NCBI GenBank assembly: GCA_902783095.1
Contig: CACZPX010000301.1
Span: 1 to 10,139, forward strand
DNA from: an uncultured Lachnospiraceae bacterium
Lineage (GTDB): Bacteria > Bacillota > Clostridia > Lachnospirales > Lachnospiraceae
Direction of reading: 5' to 3'
Length of the DNA: 10,139 bases
The position numbers and the translations under genes were made by a program. The notes below the pieces were generated by a model that had not been told where the DNA came from, searched no databases, and worked only from the letters and a program-made list of their open reading frames with translations. This document shows positions 1 through 6,398 of this stretch, in pieces (within the stretch, counting starts at the first letter, position 1; each line of letters begins with the position of its first letter).

Positions 1-177
1 GTGCCGGAGAGCATCCCGGCCGCGGGCAGCCGCGAGCGGGAGGACGCGCTGGAGGCCCTGGTCGCGCTCGGCTATTCCGCCTCCGAGTCGCTCTCTCTGA
101 TCGGAAAGCTGGGCGATACCGCGGGCATGACGTCGGACGAGATCTTAAGTCTGGCGCTTAGGAGAAAGGTCAATTAA
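1..177 (+). CDS. ruvA: Holliday junction branch migration protein RuvA, C-terminal part (5' end outside window)
   Basis: The open frame enters from the left edge and stops with TAA at 175-177, giving the last 58 residues. The visible part has a loose, charged linker (residues SREREDA) followed by a small three-helix domain beginning EALVALGYSASESL and ending ILSLALRRKVN. This is the pattern of RuvA domain III, the flexible domain that binds RuvB and tunes its ATPase, rather than the DNA-binding tetramer core, which lies upstream of the window. RuvA holds the four-way junction and loads RuvB rings on opposite arms. The gene directly downstream is ruvB, 6 nt after the stop, which supports the call. 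The GTG at position 1 is simply an in-frame Val codon and should not be read as a start. The short family domain alone gives moderate support; the context makes it nearly certain. Confidence 0.88.
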   Translation: MPESIPAAGSREREDALEALVALGYSASESLSLIGKLGDTAGMTSDEILSLALRRKVN

Positions 178-183
178 GACGGT

Positions 184-1200
184 ATGGAGCGAAGGATCAT
201 CAACACAGACCTGCTGGACGAAGACCGGGTCATGGACAACAGCCTGCGGCCGCGGTTCTTTGCGGATTACATCGGGCAGGAGAAGATAAAAGAGACCTTA
301 AAGATCTACATCGAGGCGGCCAAGAGCCGCGGCGAGACGCTGGATCACGTGCTGTTTTACGGCCCTCCGGGCCTGGGCAAGACCACGCTGGCCGGCATCA
401 TCGCCAACGAGATGGGCGTGAACATCCGGATCACCTCCGGCCCGGCCATAGAGCGTCCGGGGGACATGGCGGCGATCTTAAATTCCGTCTCGCCCGGCGA
501 CGTGCTCTTTGTGGATGAGATCCACCGCCTGAGCCGGCAGGTGGAAGAGGTGCTCTACCCGGCCATGGAGGACTTTGCGATCGACATCCTGATCGGCAAG
601 GGCGAATCGGCCCGGTCGGTGCACCTGACGCTGCCCCGGTTTACGCTGATCGGCGCGACCACGCGGGCCGGCATGCTCACGGCGCCCCTGCGCGACCGCT
701 TCGGCATCGTCAACCGCCTGGAGTTTTACGAACCGGAGGAATTAAAGGAGATCGTGGTGCATTCGGCCGTCAAGCTGGGCGTCGCGATCGACGAGGACGG
801 CGCGGCAGAGATCGCCAGACGCTCCCGCGGGACGCCAAGACTGGCCAACCGCCTGTTAAAGCGCGTGCGCGACATCGCGCAGGTGCGGCATAACGGCAGC
901 ATCACGCGGGCGATCGCGGACGAGGCGCTGGGGATCCTGGACGTGGACGCGAGCGGCCTGGACGCTTCCGACGGGCGCGTGATCCTGACGGTGATCAACA
1001 AGTTTGCCGGCGGCCCGGTGGGGCTGGAGACCCTGGCGGCGGCCATCGGCGAAGACGTGGGCACGCTGGAAGACGTGATCGAACCCTATCTGATCCAGAA
1101 CGGCCTGCTGATCCGGACGCCGCGCGGGCGTGTGGCGTCGGAACTGGCTTACAGACACTTCGGCATGCCCGTGACGGGCAGCCTGCCGATCGACGAATAG
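184..1200 (+). CDS. ruvB: Holliday junction branch migration ATPase RuvB
   Basis: This is the AAA+ motor that forms hexameric rings and pumps DNA through the RuvA-bound Holliday junction during recombinational repair. At 338 residues it has the normal family length. Visible landmarks are the N-terminal SLRP and DYIGQ segment (residues 20-32), Walker A GPPGLGKT (60-67), Walker B with DEIH (111-114), sensor 1 in IGATTRAG (156-163), the arginine finger in LRDRFG (R170), sensor 2 in GTPRLANR (R219), and a C-terminal winged helix with RTPRGRVA (311-318) for DNA contact. The start at 184 matches the usual short, variable N-terminus before SLRP. The Shine-Dalgarno is not ideal: AGGAG at 160-164 lies about 19 nt upstream and AAAGG at 165-169 about 14 nt, inside the end of ruvA. 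Translation is therefore probably coupled to ruvA. No key residue is missing. Confidence 0.98.
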   Translation: MERRIINTDLLDEDRVMDNSLRPRFFADYIGQEKIKETLKIYIEAAKSRGETLDHVLFYGPPGLGKTTLAGIIANEMGVNIRITSGPAIERPGDMAAILNSVSPGDVLFVDEIHRLSRQVEEVLYPAMEDFAIDILIGKGESARSVHLTLPRFTLIGATTRAGMLTAPLRDRFGIVNRLEFYEPEELKEIVVHSAVKLGVAIDEDGAAEIARRSRGTPRLANRLLKRVRDIAQVRHNGSITRAIADEALGILDVDASGLDASDGRVILTVINKFAGGPVGLETLAAAIGEDVGTLEDVIEPYLIQNGLLIRTPRGRVASELAYRHFGMPVTGSLPIDE

Positions 1201-1230
1201 GACGTCTTTACACGGGGAGGAGACGGATCA

Positions 1231-1575
1231 ATGAACAAGAATTATACGGAAGTTGTGATCGCCGGCAAGAGCTACAACATCGGCGGCTACGAGGACCCCG
1301 AATACCTGCAGCGGGTGGCCTCCTATATCAATTCCAAGATCAGCGAGCTGCGCAAGACGCAGGGCTTTCTGCGGCAGCCGCAGGATTTTCAGAACGTGAT
1401 GCTTTACCTGAATCTCGCGGACGACTACTACAAGCTGCGGGAGCGCGCCGCGGAGCTCGAAAAGCGCGCGGACAGCTTTGAAAAAGAGGTCTATCAGCTC
1501 AAGCACGAGCTCGTGTCGCAGCAGCTCAAGACCGAGCGGAAGCGGAAAAAGACCGAGACTGCCGAGGGAGAATAA
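1231..1575 (+). CDS. zapA: Cell division protein ZapA
   Basis: ZapA binds FtsZ in the cytoplasm and bundles or stabilises the Z ring. The 114-residue product has the family layout. It starts with a short beta/alpha head (residues 5-40: TEVVIAGKSYNIGGYEDPEYLQ, then the VASYINSKISEL helix). A long helix follows from about residue 55 to 108, rich in Leu, Glu, Lys and Arg, consistent with the ZapA dimerising coiled coil. The last 15 residues are highly charged (KTERKRKKTETAEGE) and probably disordered. ATG 1231 is preceded by GGGGAGGAG at 1214-1222 with 8-nt spacing, a strong ribosome binding site that fixes the start. It lies 30 nt after ruvB and abuts the next gene with no gap, so it is probably co-transcribed with both. 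zapA beside ruvB fits a Clostridia chromosome as I recall it. Confidence 0.9.
   Translation: MNKNYTEVVIAGKSYNIGGYEDPEYLQRVASYINSKISELRKTQGFLRQPQDFQNVMLYLNLADDYYKLRERAAELEKRADSFEKEVYQLKHELVSQQLKTERKRKKTETAEGE
1564..1570 (+). promoter_or_regulatory. Ribosome binding site supporting the GTG start of the SEDS gene
   Basis: GAGGGAG lies inside the last codons of zapA, five bases before GTG at 1576. The next in-frame ATG is only at residue 47, past the first membrane segment, so this site decides the GTG start. Its position inside zapA implies translational coupling. Confidence 0.6.
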
Positions 1576-2913
1576 GTGACCGGTTTATTATCGGAGATCT
1601 TCAAATACCTGATCCTGCTCATCACGGTCCTGTATACCGTCATCAATTTTCTGGCGCTGCACCGGGGGTCCGCCAAGCGGACGGCCAGGCTGTTTCACGC
1701 GCAGAACTTCTTTATGATCCTGCTGATGTTCTGCGGCTATTTTGTGATCTTCATGCACACGGAGGAGTGGAACGTCCTGGTGTTCATGGTCATCCAGATG
1801 GCCTTTTTCCTGGCCTGGATGCGGCTGTTCTGCCGCTTTTACCCGGACTGCTCCCGCGTGATCTTAAGCAATACCACCATGCTGTTTGCGATCGGCGAAC
1901 TGTTTCTGACGCGCCTGGACTATGACCGGGCGGTGCGCCAGATGCTGATCGGCGTGGCGGCCATGCTGCTGACGCTGGCGGTGCCGGTGGTGATCAAGCA
2001 CCTGCGCGCGCTCTCCAAGTGGGCTTATCTGTACGCGGTCGCGGGCATCGGCCTGCTGGCGGTGGTCTGGCGGCTGGGCAGCACCACCTACGGCGCCCAG
2101 CTGACGCTCGCGCTGGGACCTGTCAGGCTGCAGCCCTCCGAATTCGTGAAGATCAGCTTCGTGTTCTTTACCGCCTCCATGTTCCGGCAGAAACAGTCCT
2201 TTGGCCGGGTGGTGCTCACCACCGTGCTCGCGGCGGCGCACGTGCTGGTGCTGGTCGCCTCCACGGACCTGGGCAGCGGTTTCCTGTACTTTATGACCTA
2301 CCTGTTCATGCTCTTTGTGGCGACCCATCAGCCGGGATATTTTCTGGCCGGCCTTGGCGCGGGCGGCGTCGCGGCGGTGGGGGCCTATTACCTGTTCGAC
2401 CACGTGAAGGTGCGCGTGCAGATGTGGCGCAACCCCTTTGCGGATTACGAAAACAAGGGCTATCAGCTCTCGCAGTCGCTTCTGGCGCTGTCCTCGGGCG
2501 GCCTGTTCGGTCTGGGCCTTTGCGGCGGCTATCCGAACACCATCCCGCTGGCGCGCAACGACTTTATTTTCTCGGCCATCTGCGAGGAACTGGGACTGCT
2601 GTTCGGCGCCATGCTGATCCTCATCTACCTGGGCTTCGTGATCCAGCTCTTCTGGGTGTCCATCCGCGTGCGCGGGCGGTTTTATCAGCTGATCGGCACC
2701 GGCTTTGCCGCGATGATCGGGATCCAGGTCTTCCTGCACGTGGGCGGCGTGACCGCCATGATCCCGTCCACCGGCATCACCCTGCCGCTCATCAGTTACG
2801 GCGGAAGCTCCGTATTGTCCACCATGCTGGTGATCGGGATCATACAGGGACTGAACATCACGGCGGCGGCCGAAAGCCGGCCGGGCGGAGAGGAGGTGCC
2901 GTATGCAGACTGA
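1576..2913 (+). CDS. SEDS-family peptidoglycan glycosyltransferase (FtsW/RodA/SpoVE type)
   Basis: SEDS proteins are polytopic membrane enzymes that polymerise lipid II into glycan strands and work with a class B PBP. The 445-residue product is strongly hydrophobic with many predicted membrane helices. Hallmarks are LQPSEFVKI (185-193), STDLGSGFL (229-237), the loop NKGYQLSQSLLALSSGGLFG (293-312), NDFIFSAICEELG (328-340, whose D329 aligns with the essential Asp of the family's DFIF motif), and PSTGITLPLISYGGSS (397-412). It is longer than the roughly 370-400 residues typical of RodA, because of about 90-100 extra N-terminal residues holding two or three additional hydrophobic segments. It starts with GTG immediately after the zapA stop and overlaps the PBP gene by 11 nt. 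The pairing argues that the two act as one polymerase-transpeptidase complex. Whether it serves elongation (RodA), division (FtsW) or sporulation (SpoVE) cannot be settled from sequence; zapA leans to division, the PBP type leans to PbpA/RodA. Confidence 0.93.
   Translation: MTGLLSEIFKYLILLITVLYTVINFLALHRGSAKRTARLFHAQNFFMILLMFCGYFVIFMHTEEWNVLVFMVIQMAFFLAWMRLFCRFYPDCSRVILSNTTMLFAIGELFLTRLDYDRAVRQMLIGVAAMLLTLAVPVVIKHLRALSKWAYLYAVAGIGLLAVVWRLGSTTYGAQLTLALGPVRLQPSEFVKISFVFFTASMFRQKQSFGRVVLTTVLAAAHVLVLVASTDLGSGFLYFMTYLFMLFVATHQPGYFLAGLGAGGVAAVGAYYLFDHVKVRVQMWRNPFADYENKGYQLSQSLLALSSGGLFGLGLCGGYPNTIPLARNDFIFSAICEELGLLFGAMLILIYLGFVIQLFWVSIRVRGRFYQLIGTGFAAMIGIQVFLHVGGVTAMIPSTGITLPLISYGGSSVLSTMLVIGIIQGLNITAAAESRPGGEEVPYAD
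2891..2896 (+). promoter_or_regulatory. Ribosome binding site of the class B PBP gene, inside the SEDS gene
   Basis: A perfect AGGAGG sits 6 nt before ATG 2903 and within the SEDS coding region, followed by an 11-nt gene overlap. This fixes the PBP start and points to translational coupling, which would keep the two partners near equal amounts. Confidence 0.75.
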
Positions 2914-4600
2914 CGACAGACAGACTGAGCTTTCCGAACGCCAGCAGGAGCGCATCCGGCAGACGGTGCTCGACTACATGCAGGACGACCGCGATTTTGC
3001 CGACGTGCCCGTGGACGAAAACGATCCCGGCCGGATCCTGTTCGACCCGATGACGGACGGCGAGGCCCCGTGGACCGGACAGACCCTGCGGGACGCGGGC
3101 GCCGGACCGTCGGTGCGGCCACCGGAGGGAGGCCTTGCAGACGGGACGCCGGACGGGGACCAAAAGCCCGAAGGACCTGCTGCGGACCAGCGGAAGCTGA
3201 AGCGGGACGTTCTGATCGCCACCTACCTGTTCGTGGCCCTGTTTCTGGGGACGATCGCCTTTCTGGGGTACTTCCACTTTGTGAAGGCCGACGCGTACCG
3301 CTCCAGCTCCTACAACAGCAAGCGCCAGAGCGTGTACGCCAAAAAGTATCAGCGCGGCGACATCTTCAGCGCGGACGGCCAGCTGCTCGCCACCACCAAG
3401 GTGGACGGGGAAGGGCAGCAGACCCGCAGCTATCCCTTCGGCAGGCTCTACGCGCACGTGGTGGGCTACTCCACCCGCGGCAGCAGCGCGGCGGAATCGC
3501 TGGCGTCCTCCTATCTGATGGGGGCGCACATCAATCCGCTGGAGCTGGCCAAAAACGAGCTGTCCGGCACGCTGACGCACGGCGACAACGCGTACCTGAC
3601 CGTCCGCAGCGACCTGCAGCAGGCGGCCTATGACGCGCTGGGAGACAGGGACGGCGCCGCGGTGGTGCTGGACGTGAAGACCGGAAAGATCCTGGCCATG
3701 GTGAGCAGGCCGGACTACGACCCCAACACGGTGGCGCAGGACTGGGAGAAGCTCACGGGCGACGCGGAAAGCTCCGTGCTGGTGAACCGGGCGACGCAGG
3801 GCAAGTACCCGCCGGGATCCACATTCAAGATCCTCACCACGCTGGAATACCTGCGCGAGCATCCGGAGGAGGCGGAGGACTTTTCCTTTGACTGCGACAG
3901 CGACTACGAACTGGGAGAGTACGTGATCCGCTGCTCAAAGGGGATCAGCCACGGTCACGTCACACTGGAGGAGGCCTTTGCGAAGTCCTGCAACGGGGCC
4001 TACGCGCTGATCGGCACGAAGCTGGATACGGCGCGGCTGTATGAACTCTGCGAGGACGTGGGCTACAACCGGGACTTTTCCATCGGCCTGGTCTACAGCA
4101 GGAGCAGCTTTGAGCTGGAGACGGCGGAGAGCACCTGGGACGTGCTGCAGACGTCCATCGGCCAGGGCCGGACGCTTACCACCCCGCTGTTCAACTGCAT
4201 GATCGCGGCCGCGGTCGCAAACGGCGGCGTGATGCAGACGCCCTACGTGCTGGACCGCGTGGAGAACACCTACGGTCAGAATGTGAAGACCTTTTCTTCC
4301 GCGGGCAGCCGCCGCGTGATGACGGCCGCGGAGGCGGAGACGCTCGGCCGGATGATGCGCGCGGTGGTGACGGACGGCACCGGCGACGAGGCGGAGGGCG
4401 AGGGCTTTACCGTGGCGGGCAAGACCGGCTCCGCGGAGTGGGCCAAAGGAAAGGAGACCCACGCCTGGTTTGTGGGCTACGCCCCGTACGAAGATCCGGA
4501 GATCGCGGTCTGCGTGCTGCTGGAAGAGGGCGGCACCGGCGGCTCCGCGGCGGCCCCCGCGGCAAGGCGGATCTTCAAGGCGTATTTCGCGGACAAATGA
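2903..4600 (+). CDS. Class B penicillin-binding protein (PbpA/FtsI-like DD-transpeptidase)
   Basis: This enzyme cross-links peptidoglycan stem peptides outside the membrane and is the target class of beta-lactams. Of 565 residues, 1-100 are a cytoplasmic tail rich in Asp, Glu, Gly and Pro. Residues about 103-127 form one membrane anchor. Residues 145-235 look like the class B pedestal (RGDIFSADGQLLA at 151-163), and about 240-560 are the transpeptidase. All three catalytic motifs are present: STFK (306-309, nucleophile Ser306), SCN (362-364) and KTGS (507-510). No glycosyltransferase domain and no PASTA repeats are seen, so polymerisation must come from the overlapping SEDS gene. Overall it resembles the compact PbpA type paired with RodA. 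The roughly 100-residue tail is longer than usual for this type. Specific assignment to PBP2 or FtsI is not safe. Confidence 0.93.
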   Translation: MQTDDRQTELSERQQERIRQTVLDYMQDDRDFADVPVDENDPGRILFDPMTDGEAPWTGQTLRDAGAGPSVRPPEGGLADGTPDGDQKPEGPAADQRKLKRDVLIATYLFVALFLGTIAFLGYFHFVKADAYRSSSYNSKRQSVYAKKYQRGDIFSADGQLLATTKVDGEGQQTRSYPFGRLYAHVVGYSTRGSSAAESLASSYLMGAHINPLELAKNELSGTLTHGDNAYLTVRSDLQQAAYDALGDRDGAAVVLDVKTGKILAMVSRPDYDPNTVAQDWEKLTGDAESSVLVNRATQGKYPPGSTFKILTTLEYLREHPEEAEDFSFDCDSDYELGEYVIRCSKGISHGHVTLEEAFAKSCNGAYALIGTKLDTARLYELCEDVGYNRDFSIGLVYSRSSFELETAESTWDVLQTSIGQGRTLTTPLFNCMIAAAVANGGVMQTPYVLDRVENTYGQNVKTFSSAGSRRVMTAAEAETLGRMMRAVVTDGTGDEAEGEGFTVAGKTGSAEWAKGKETHAWFVGYAPYEDPEIAVCVLLEEGGTGGSAAAPAARRIFKAYFADK

Positions 4601-4623
4601 GCCGCAAACCTGTTTTATCGTTA

Positions 4624-4652
4624 TTGATTTTTAGGGCAAGATATCTTATGAT
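4624..4652 (+). promoter_or_regulatory. Sigma-A-like promoter for the deacetylase-like gene
   Basis: TTGATT (4624-4629) and TATGAT (4647-4652) are separated by exactly 17 bp, a 4/6 and 5/6 match to the consensus boxes. They lie in the only AT-rich stretch between the PBP gene and the next gene. Transcription would begin near 4659, leaving a leader of about 25 nt that contains the ribosome binding site AGGGAGGG (4667-4674). No clear terminator precedes it, so read-through from the upstream cluster remains possible. Confidence 0.6.
4638..4647. repeat. 10-bp perfect palindrome in the promoter spacer, possible operator
   Basis: AAGATATCTT is a perfect palindrome between the -35 and -10 boxes, ending on the first base of the -10. 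A repressor bound here would block RNA polymerase. The palindrome is short and in AT-rich DNA, so chance is a real alternative. Confidence 0.3.
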
Positions 4653-4684
4653 TACCAGTAATCCTTAGGGAGGGAACCATTCAG

Positions 4685-6220
4685 ATGAGTGAAGGTTACT
4701 ACTACAACAATTCCAGAGATAAAAGAAGGCAGCAGAAGCGCAAACAGTCCATCGTAAAGGGCGTGATCTTCGGCGTGGTATGCGTCGCGATCGTGGCGCT
4801 GCTGGTACTGCTGTTTGTCAAGCTGTTCGGCGGCCGCGACGACAACGGCGACGTCACCAAAGAGCCTGCGCAGACGTCCGAACAGGAGACCAGAGATTCC
4901 GCGCAGACGGAAGATACGGAAGATCCCGCCGATACGACAAAGGCGGAAGAAGACGATACGACGCCGGCCGGCGGCAGCGAAAACGCGAACGTGCAGGCCG
5001 TTCTGGACGAGGCGGCGCTTTTGGCGGCGCAGTACGACTATGACGCGGCCATCGAGAAGGTAAAGTCCATTTCGGGGTACGAGCAGATCGCCGCGGCGAC
5101 GAAGGCCATCGACGACTATGAGCTCACCAAGGCTTCCTGTGTGGCGGTGAACCCCGAGACGGTGCCGCACATCTTTTTCCATTCGCTGATCGTGGACCCG
5201 GACCGCTGCTTTGACCGTTCCAAATACGGCACGCTGGTGGACGGCTACAACGCCTGGATGGTCACCATCGAAGAGTTCAACCAGGTCGTGCAGACCCTGT
5301 ACGATCAGGGCTACGTGTACGTGCACCTGTCCGACCTGTACGTGAAGACCACGGACGCGGACGGCAAGGTCCACTACGCCAAGAATACCAGCCTCATGCT
5401 GCCGCCCGGCAAGAAGGCCATCGTGCTTTCCCTGGACGACCTGGCTTACTACGCCCAGTATCCGGACGGTTTTGCGAGCAAGATCGTCTTAAACGACGCG
5501 GGCGAATTAAAGTGCGAATACGTGGGCAGAAACGGCGAGATCCAGGTGGGAGACTACGACTGGCTGCCGCTGTACGACAAGTTCATCAAGGAACATCCGG
5601 ACGCCTCCTACCGCGGCGCCAAGGGCACCATCGCCCTGACCGGCTACGACGGAGTGTTCGGCTACCGTACCGACGAGGGCTTCTTCTCCAACCCCACCTC
5701 CGACGAGGCGGCCTGGATCGCCAAGCATCCGGACGTGAAGCTGGAGGATGAGATCGAGCAGGCGAAGGTGATCGCCCAGGCCATCAAGGAAGACGGCTGG
5801 GAGTTTGCGTCCCACTCCTGGGGACACCGCCCCATGAACGAGAAGAGCCTGGACTGGCTCAAGACCGATACCGAGAAATGGCTTTCCCGTGTGGCGCCCA
5901 TCGTGGGGGATACGGATATCCTGATCTTCCCGCATGGCGCGGACATCGGCGGGCTGTCCGACTATAATTCGGACAATGAGAAGTACGCCTATCTGTCGAG
6001 CAAGGGCTTCCACGTCTACTGCAACGTGGACGCGTCCCAGCTGTACTGGAACCAGTTCCGGGACTCCTACGTGCGTCAGTCCCGTATCGACATCGACGGC
6101 TACACGCTGTATCTGGCTCTGTCCAACAGCAACACGGTGATCTCCAAACTGGGCCTGGACGCCCAGGCGATCTTTGATAAATCACGGCCCACCCCCGTGA
6201 TCGCAAACGGCGCAGGCTGA
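4685..6220 (+). CDS. Membrane-anchored polysaccharide deacetylase-like protein (CE4/NodB-like fold, atypical motifs)
   Basis: The 511-residue product has a basic cytoplasmic start (residues 11-21, many Lys/Arg), one membrane helix (about 22-47), a low-complexity acidic Thr/Asp/Glu/Gln linker (52-100), a short helical segment (100-150) and an extracellular domain (about 158-500). That domain carries motifs placed like those of carbohydrate esterase 4 enzymes, which remove acetyl groups from peptidoglycan or other glycans: IVLSLDD (246-252, Asp251/252), SHSWGHRP (376-383, His377 and His381, the H-x3-H metal pair) and LIFPHG (413-418) near motif 3. Two things are odd. About 125 residues separate the Asp and His motifs, far more than in typical CE4 enzymes, and motif 3 lacks the usual Arg-x-Pro-aromatic form. 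Metal binding seems possible; activity and substrate are unknown. ATG 4685 follows AGGGAGGG at 4667-4674 with a slightly long 10-nt gap. It has its own promoter and tandem terminators, so it is probably monocistronic. Confidence 0.72.
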   Translation: MSEGYYYNNSRDKRRQQKRKQSIVKGVIFGVVCVAIVALLVLLFVKLFGGRDDNGDVTKEPAQTSEQETRDSAQTEDTEDPADTTKAEEDDTTPAGGSENANVQAVLDEAALLAAQYDYDAAIEKVKSISGYEQIAAATKAIDDYELTKASCVAVNPETVPHIFFHSLIVDPDRCFDRSKYGTLVDGYNAWMVTIEEFNQVVQTLYDQGYVYVHLSDLYVKTTDADGKVHYAKNTSLMLPPGKKAIVLSLDDLAYYAQYPDGFASKIVLNDAGELKCEYVGRNGEIQVGDYDWLPLYDKFIKEHPDASYRGAKGTIALTGYDGVFGYRTDEGFFSNPTSDEAAWIAKHPDVKLEDEIEQAKVIAQAIKEDGWEFASHSWGHRPMNEKSLDWLKTDTEKWLSRVAPIVGDTDILIFPHGADIGGLSDYNSDNEKYAYLSSKGFHVYCNVDASQLYWNQFRDSYVRQSRIDIDGYTLYLALSNSNTVISKLGLDAQAIFDKSRPTPVIANGAG

Positions 6221-6226
6221 GTGCCC

Positions 6227-6250
6227 GCGTGCTTCGGCATGCTCTTTTTT
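6227..6250 (+). terminator. Intrinsic terminator 1 after the deacetylase-like gene
   Basis: A six-pair stem, GCGTGC against GCATGC with one G-U pair, is capped by a stable TTCG tetraloop (6233-6236) and followed directly by TCTTTTTT (6243-6250). It begins 7 nt after the stop codon. This is a textbook rho-independent terminator for the + strand. Confidence 0.85.
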
Positions 6251-6251
6251 G

Positions 6252-6298
6252 CAGCAGCTGATCGTACCGTTTGCGGCCGGTCGGCTGCTGTTTTGTTT
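6252..6298 (+). terminator. Intrinsic terminator 2, in tandem
   Basis: CAGCAGC (6252-6258) pairs with GCTGCTG (6284-6290). Pairing continues inward with TGATCG (6259-6264) against CGGTCG (6278-6283) using two wobbles, and a small CCG/CGG tip may extend it. The run TTTTGTTT (6291-6298) follows. It starts two bases after the U-tract of the first terminator, so the pair insulates the pot operon from upstream transcription. Confidence 0.75.
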
Positions 6299-6349
6299 CA
6301 GCAAGCCGCCGGCACACAGCCCGCCCCGCGCGGAAAATAACGGTTGATG

Positions 6350-6364
6350 GCAGGACCCTCCTGC
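6350..6364. repeat. Inverted repeat in the pot operon leader, possible operator or small hairpin
   Basis: GCAGGA and TCCTGC form a perfect 6-bp inverted repeat around CCC, 34 nt before the potA start. The 108-nt stretch 6291-6398 must hold the operon promoter because tandem terminators precede it. A TTGATG (6344-6349) abuts the repeat as a possible -35, and AATATT (6372-6377) resembles a -10, but their 22-bp spacing is too long. I therefore cannot name the promoter. The repeat could bind a regulator or form a weak leader hairpin; there is no U-tract, so it is not a terminator. Confidence 0.4.
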
Positions 6365-6398
6365 TTAAGGCAATATTCACTACAAGGGGGTTACACGA

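Noticed and set aside
1201..1230. Possible promoter between ruvB and zapA
   Set aside because: Thirty bases hold only a strong ribosome binding site. No -35/-10 pair is visible there.
1864..2955. Long minus-strand open frame (363 codons) opposite the SEDS gene
   Set aside because: It is rich in His, Gln, Arg and Gly with no domain pattern, and it lies antisense to a gene with clear SEDS motifs. It follows from high GC at third codon positions.
2019..3053. Plus-strand open frame (344 codons) in another frame of the SEDS gene
   Set aside because: The Arg/Gly/Ala/Pro-rich product without hydrophobic segments is a frame-shifted reading of the SEDS gene. The SEDS frame itself is unbroken, so no frameshift is implied.
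2858..3862. Minus-strand open frame (334 codons) across the SEDS/PBP junction
   Set aside because: It spans two real overlapping + strand genes with all their motifs intact, and it has no recognisable domain.
4438..4668. Small plus-strand frame running from the PBP 3' end into the intergenic region
   Set aside because: It has an Arg/Gly-rich shadow composition, no ribosome binding site, and overlaps the PBP KTGS region and the promoter.
6326..6333. CCGCGCGG palindrome before potA
   Set aside because: It is short and made only of G and C in GC-rich DNA, so chance is the simplest explanation.
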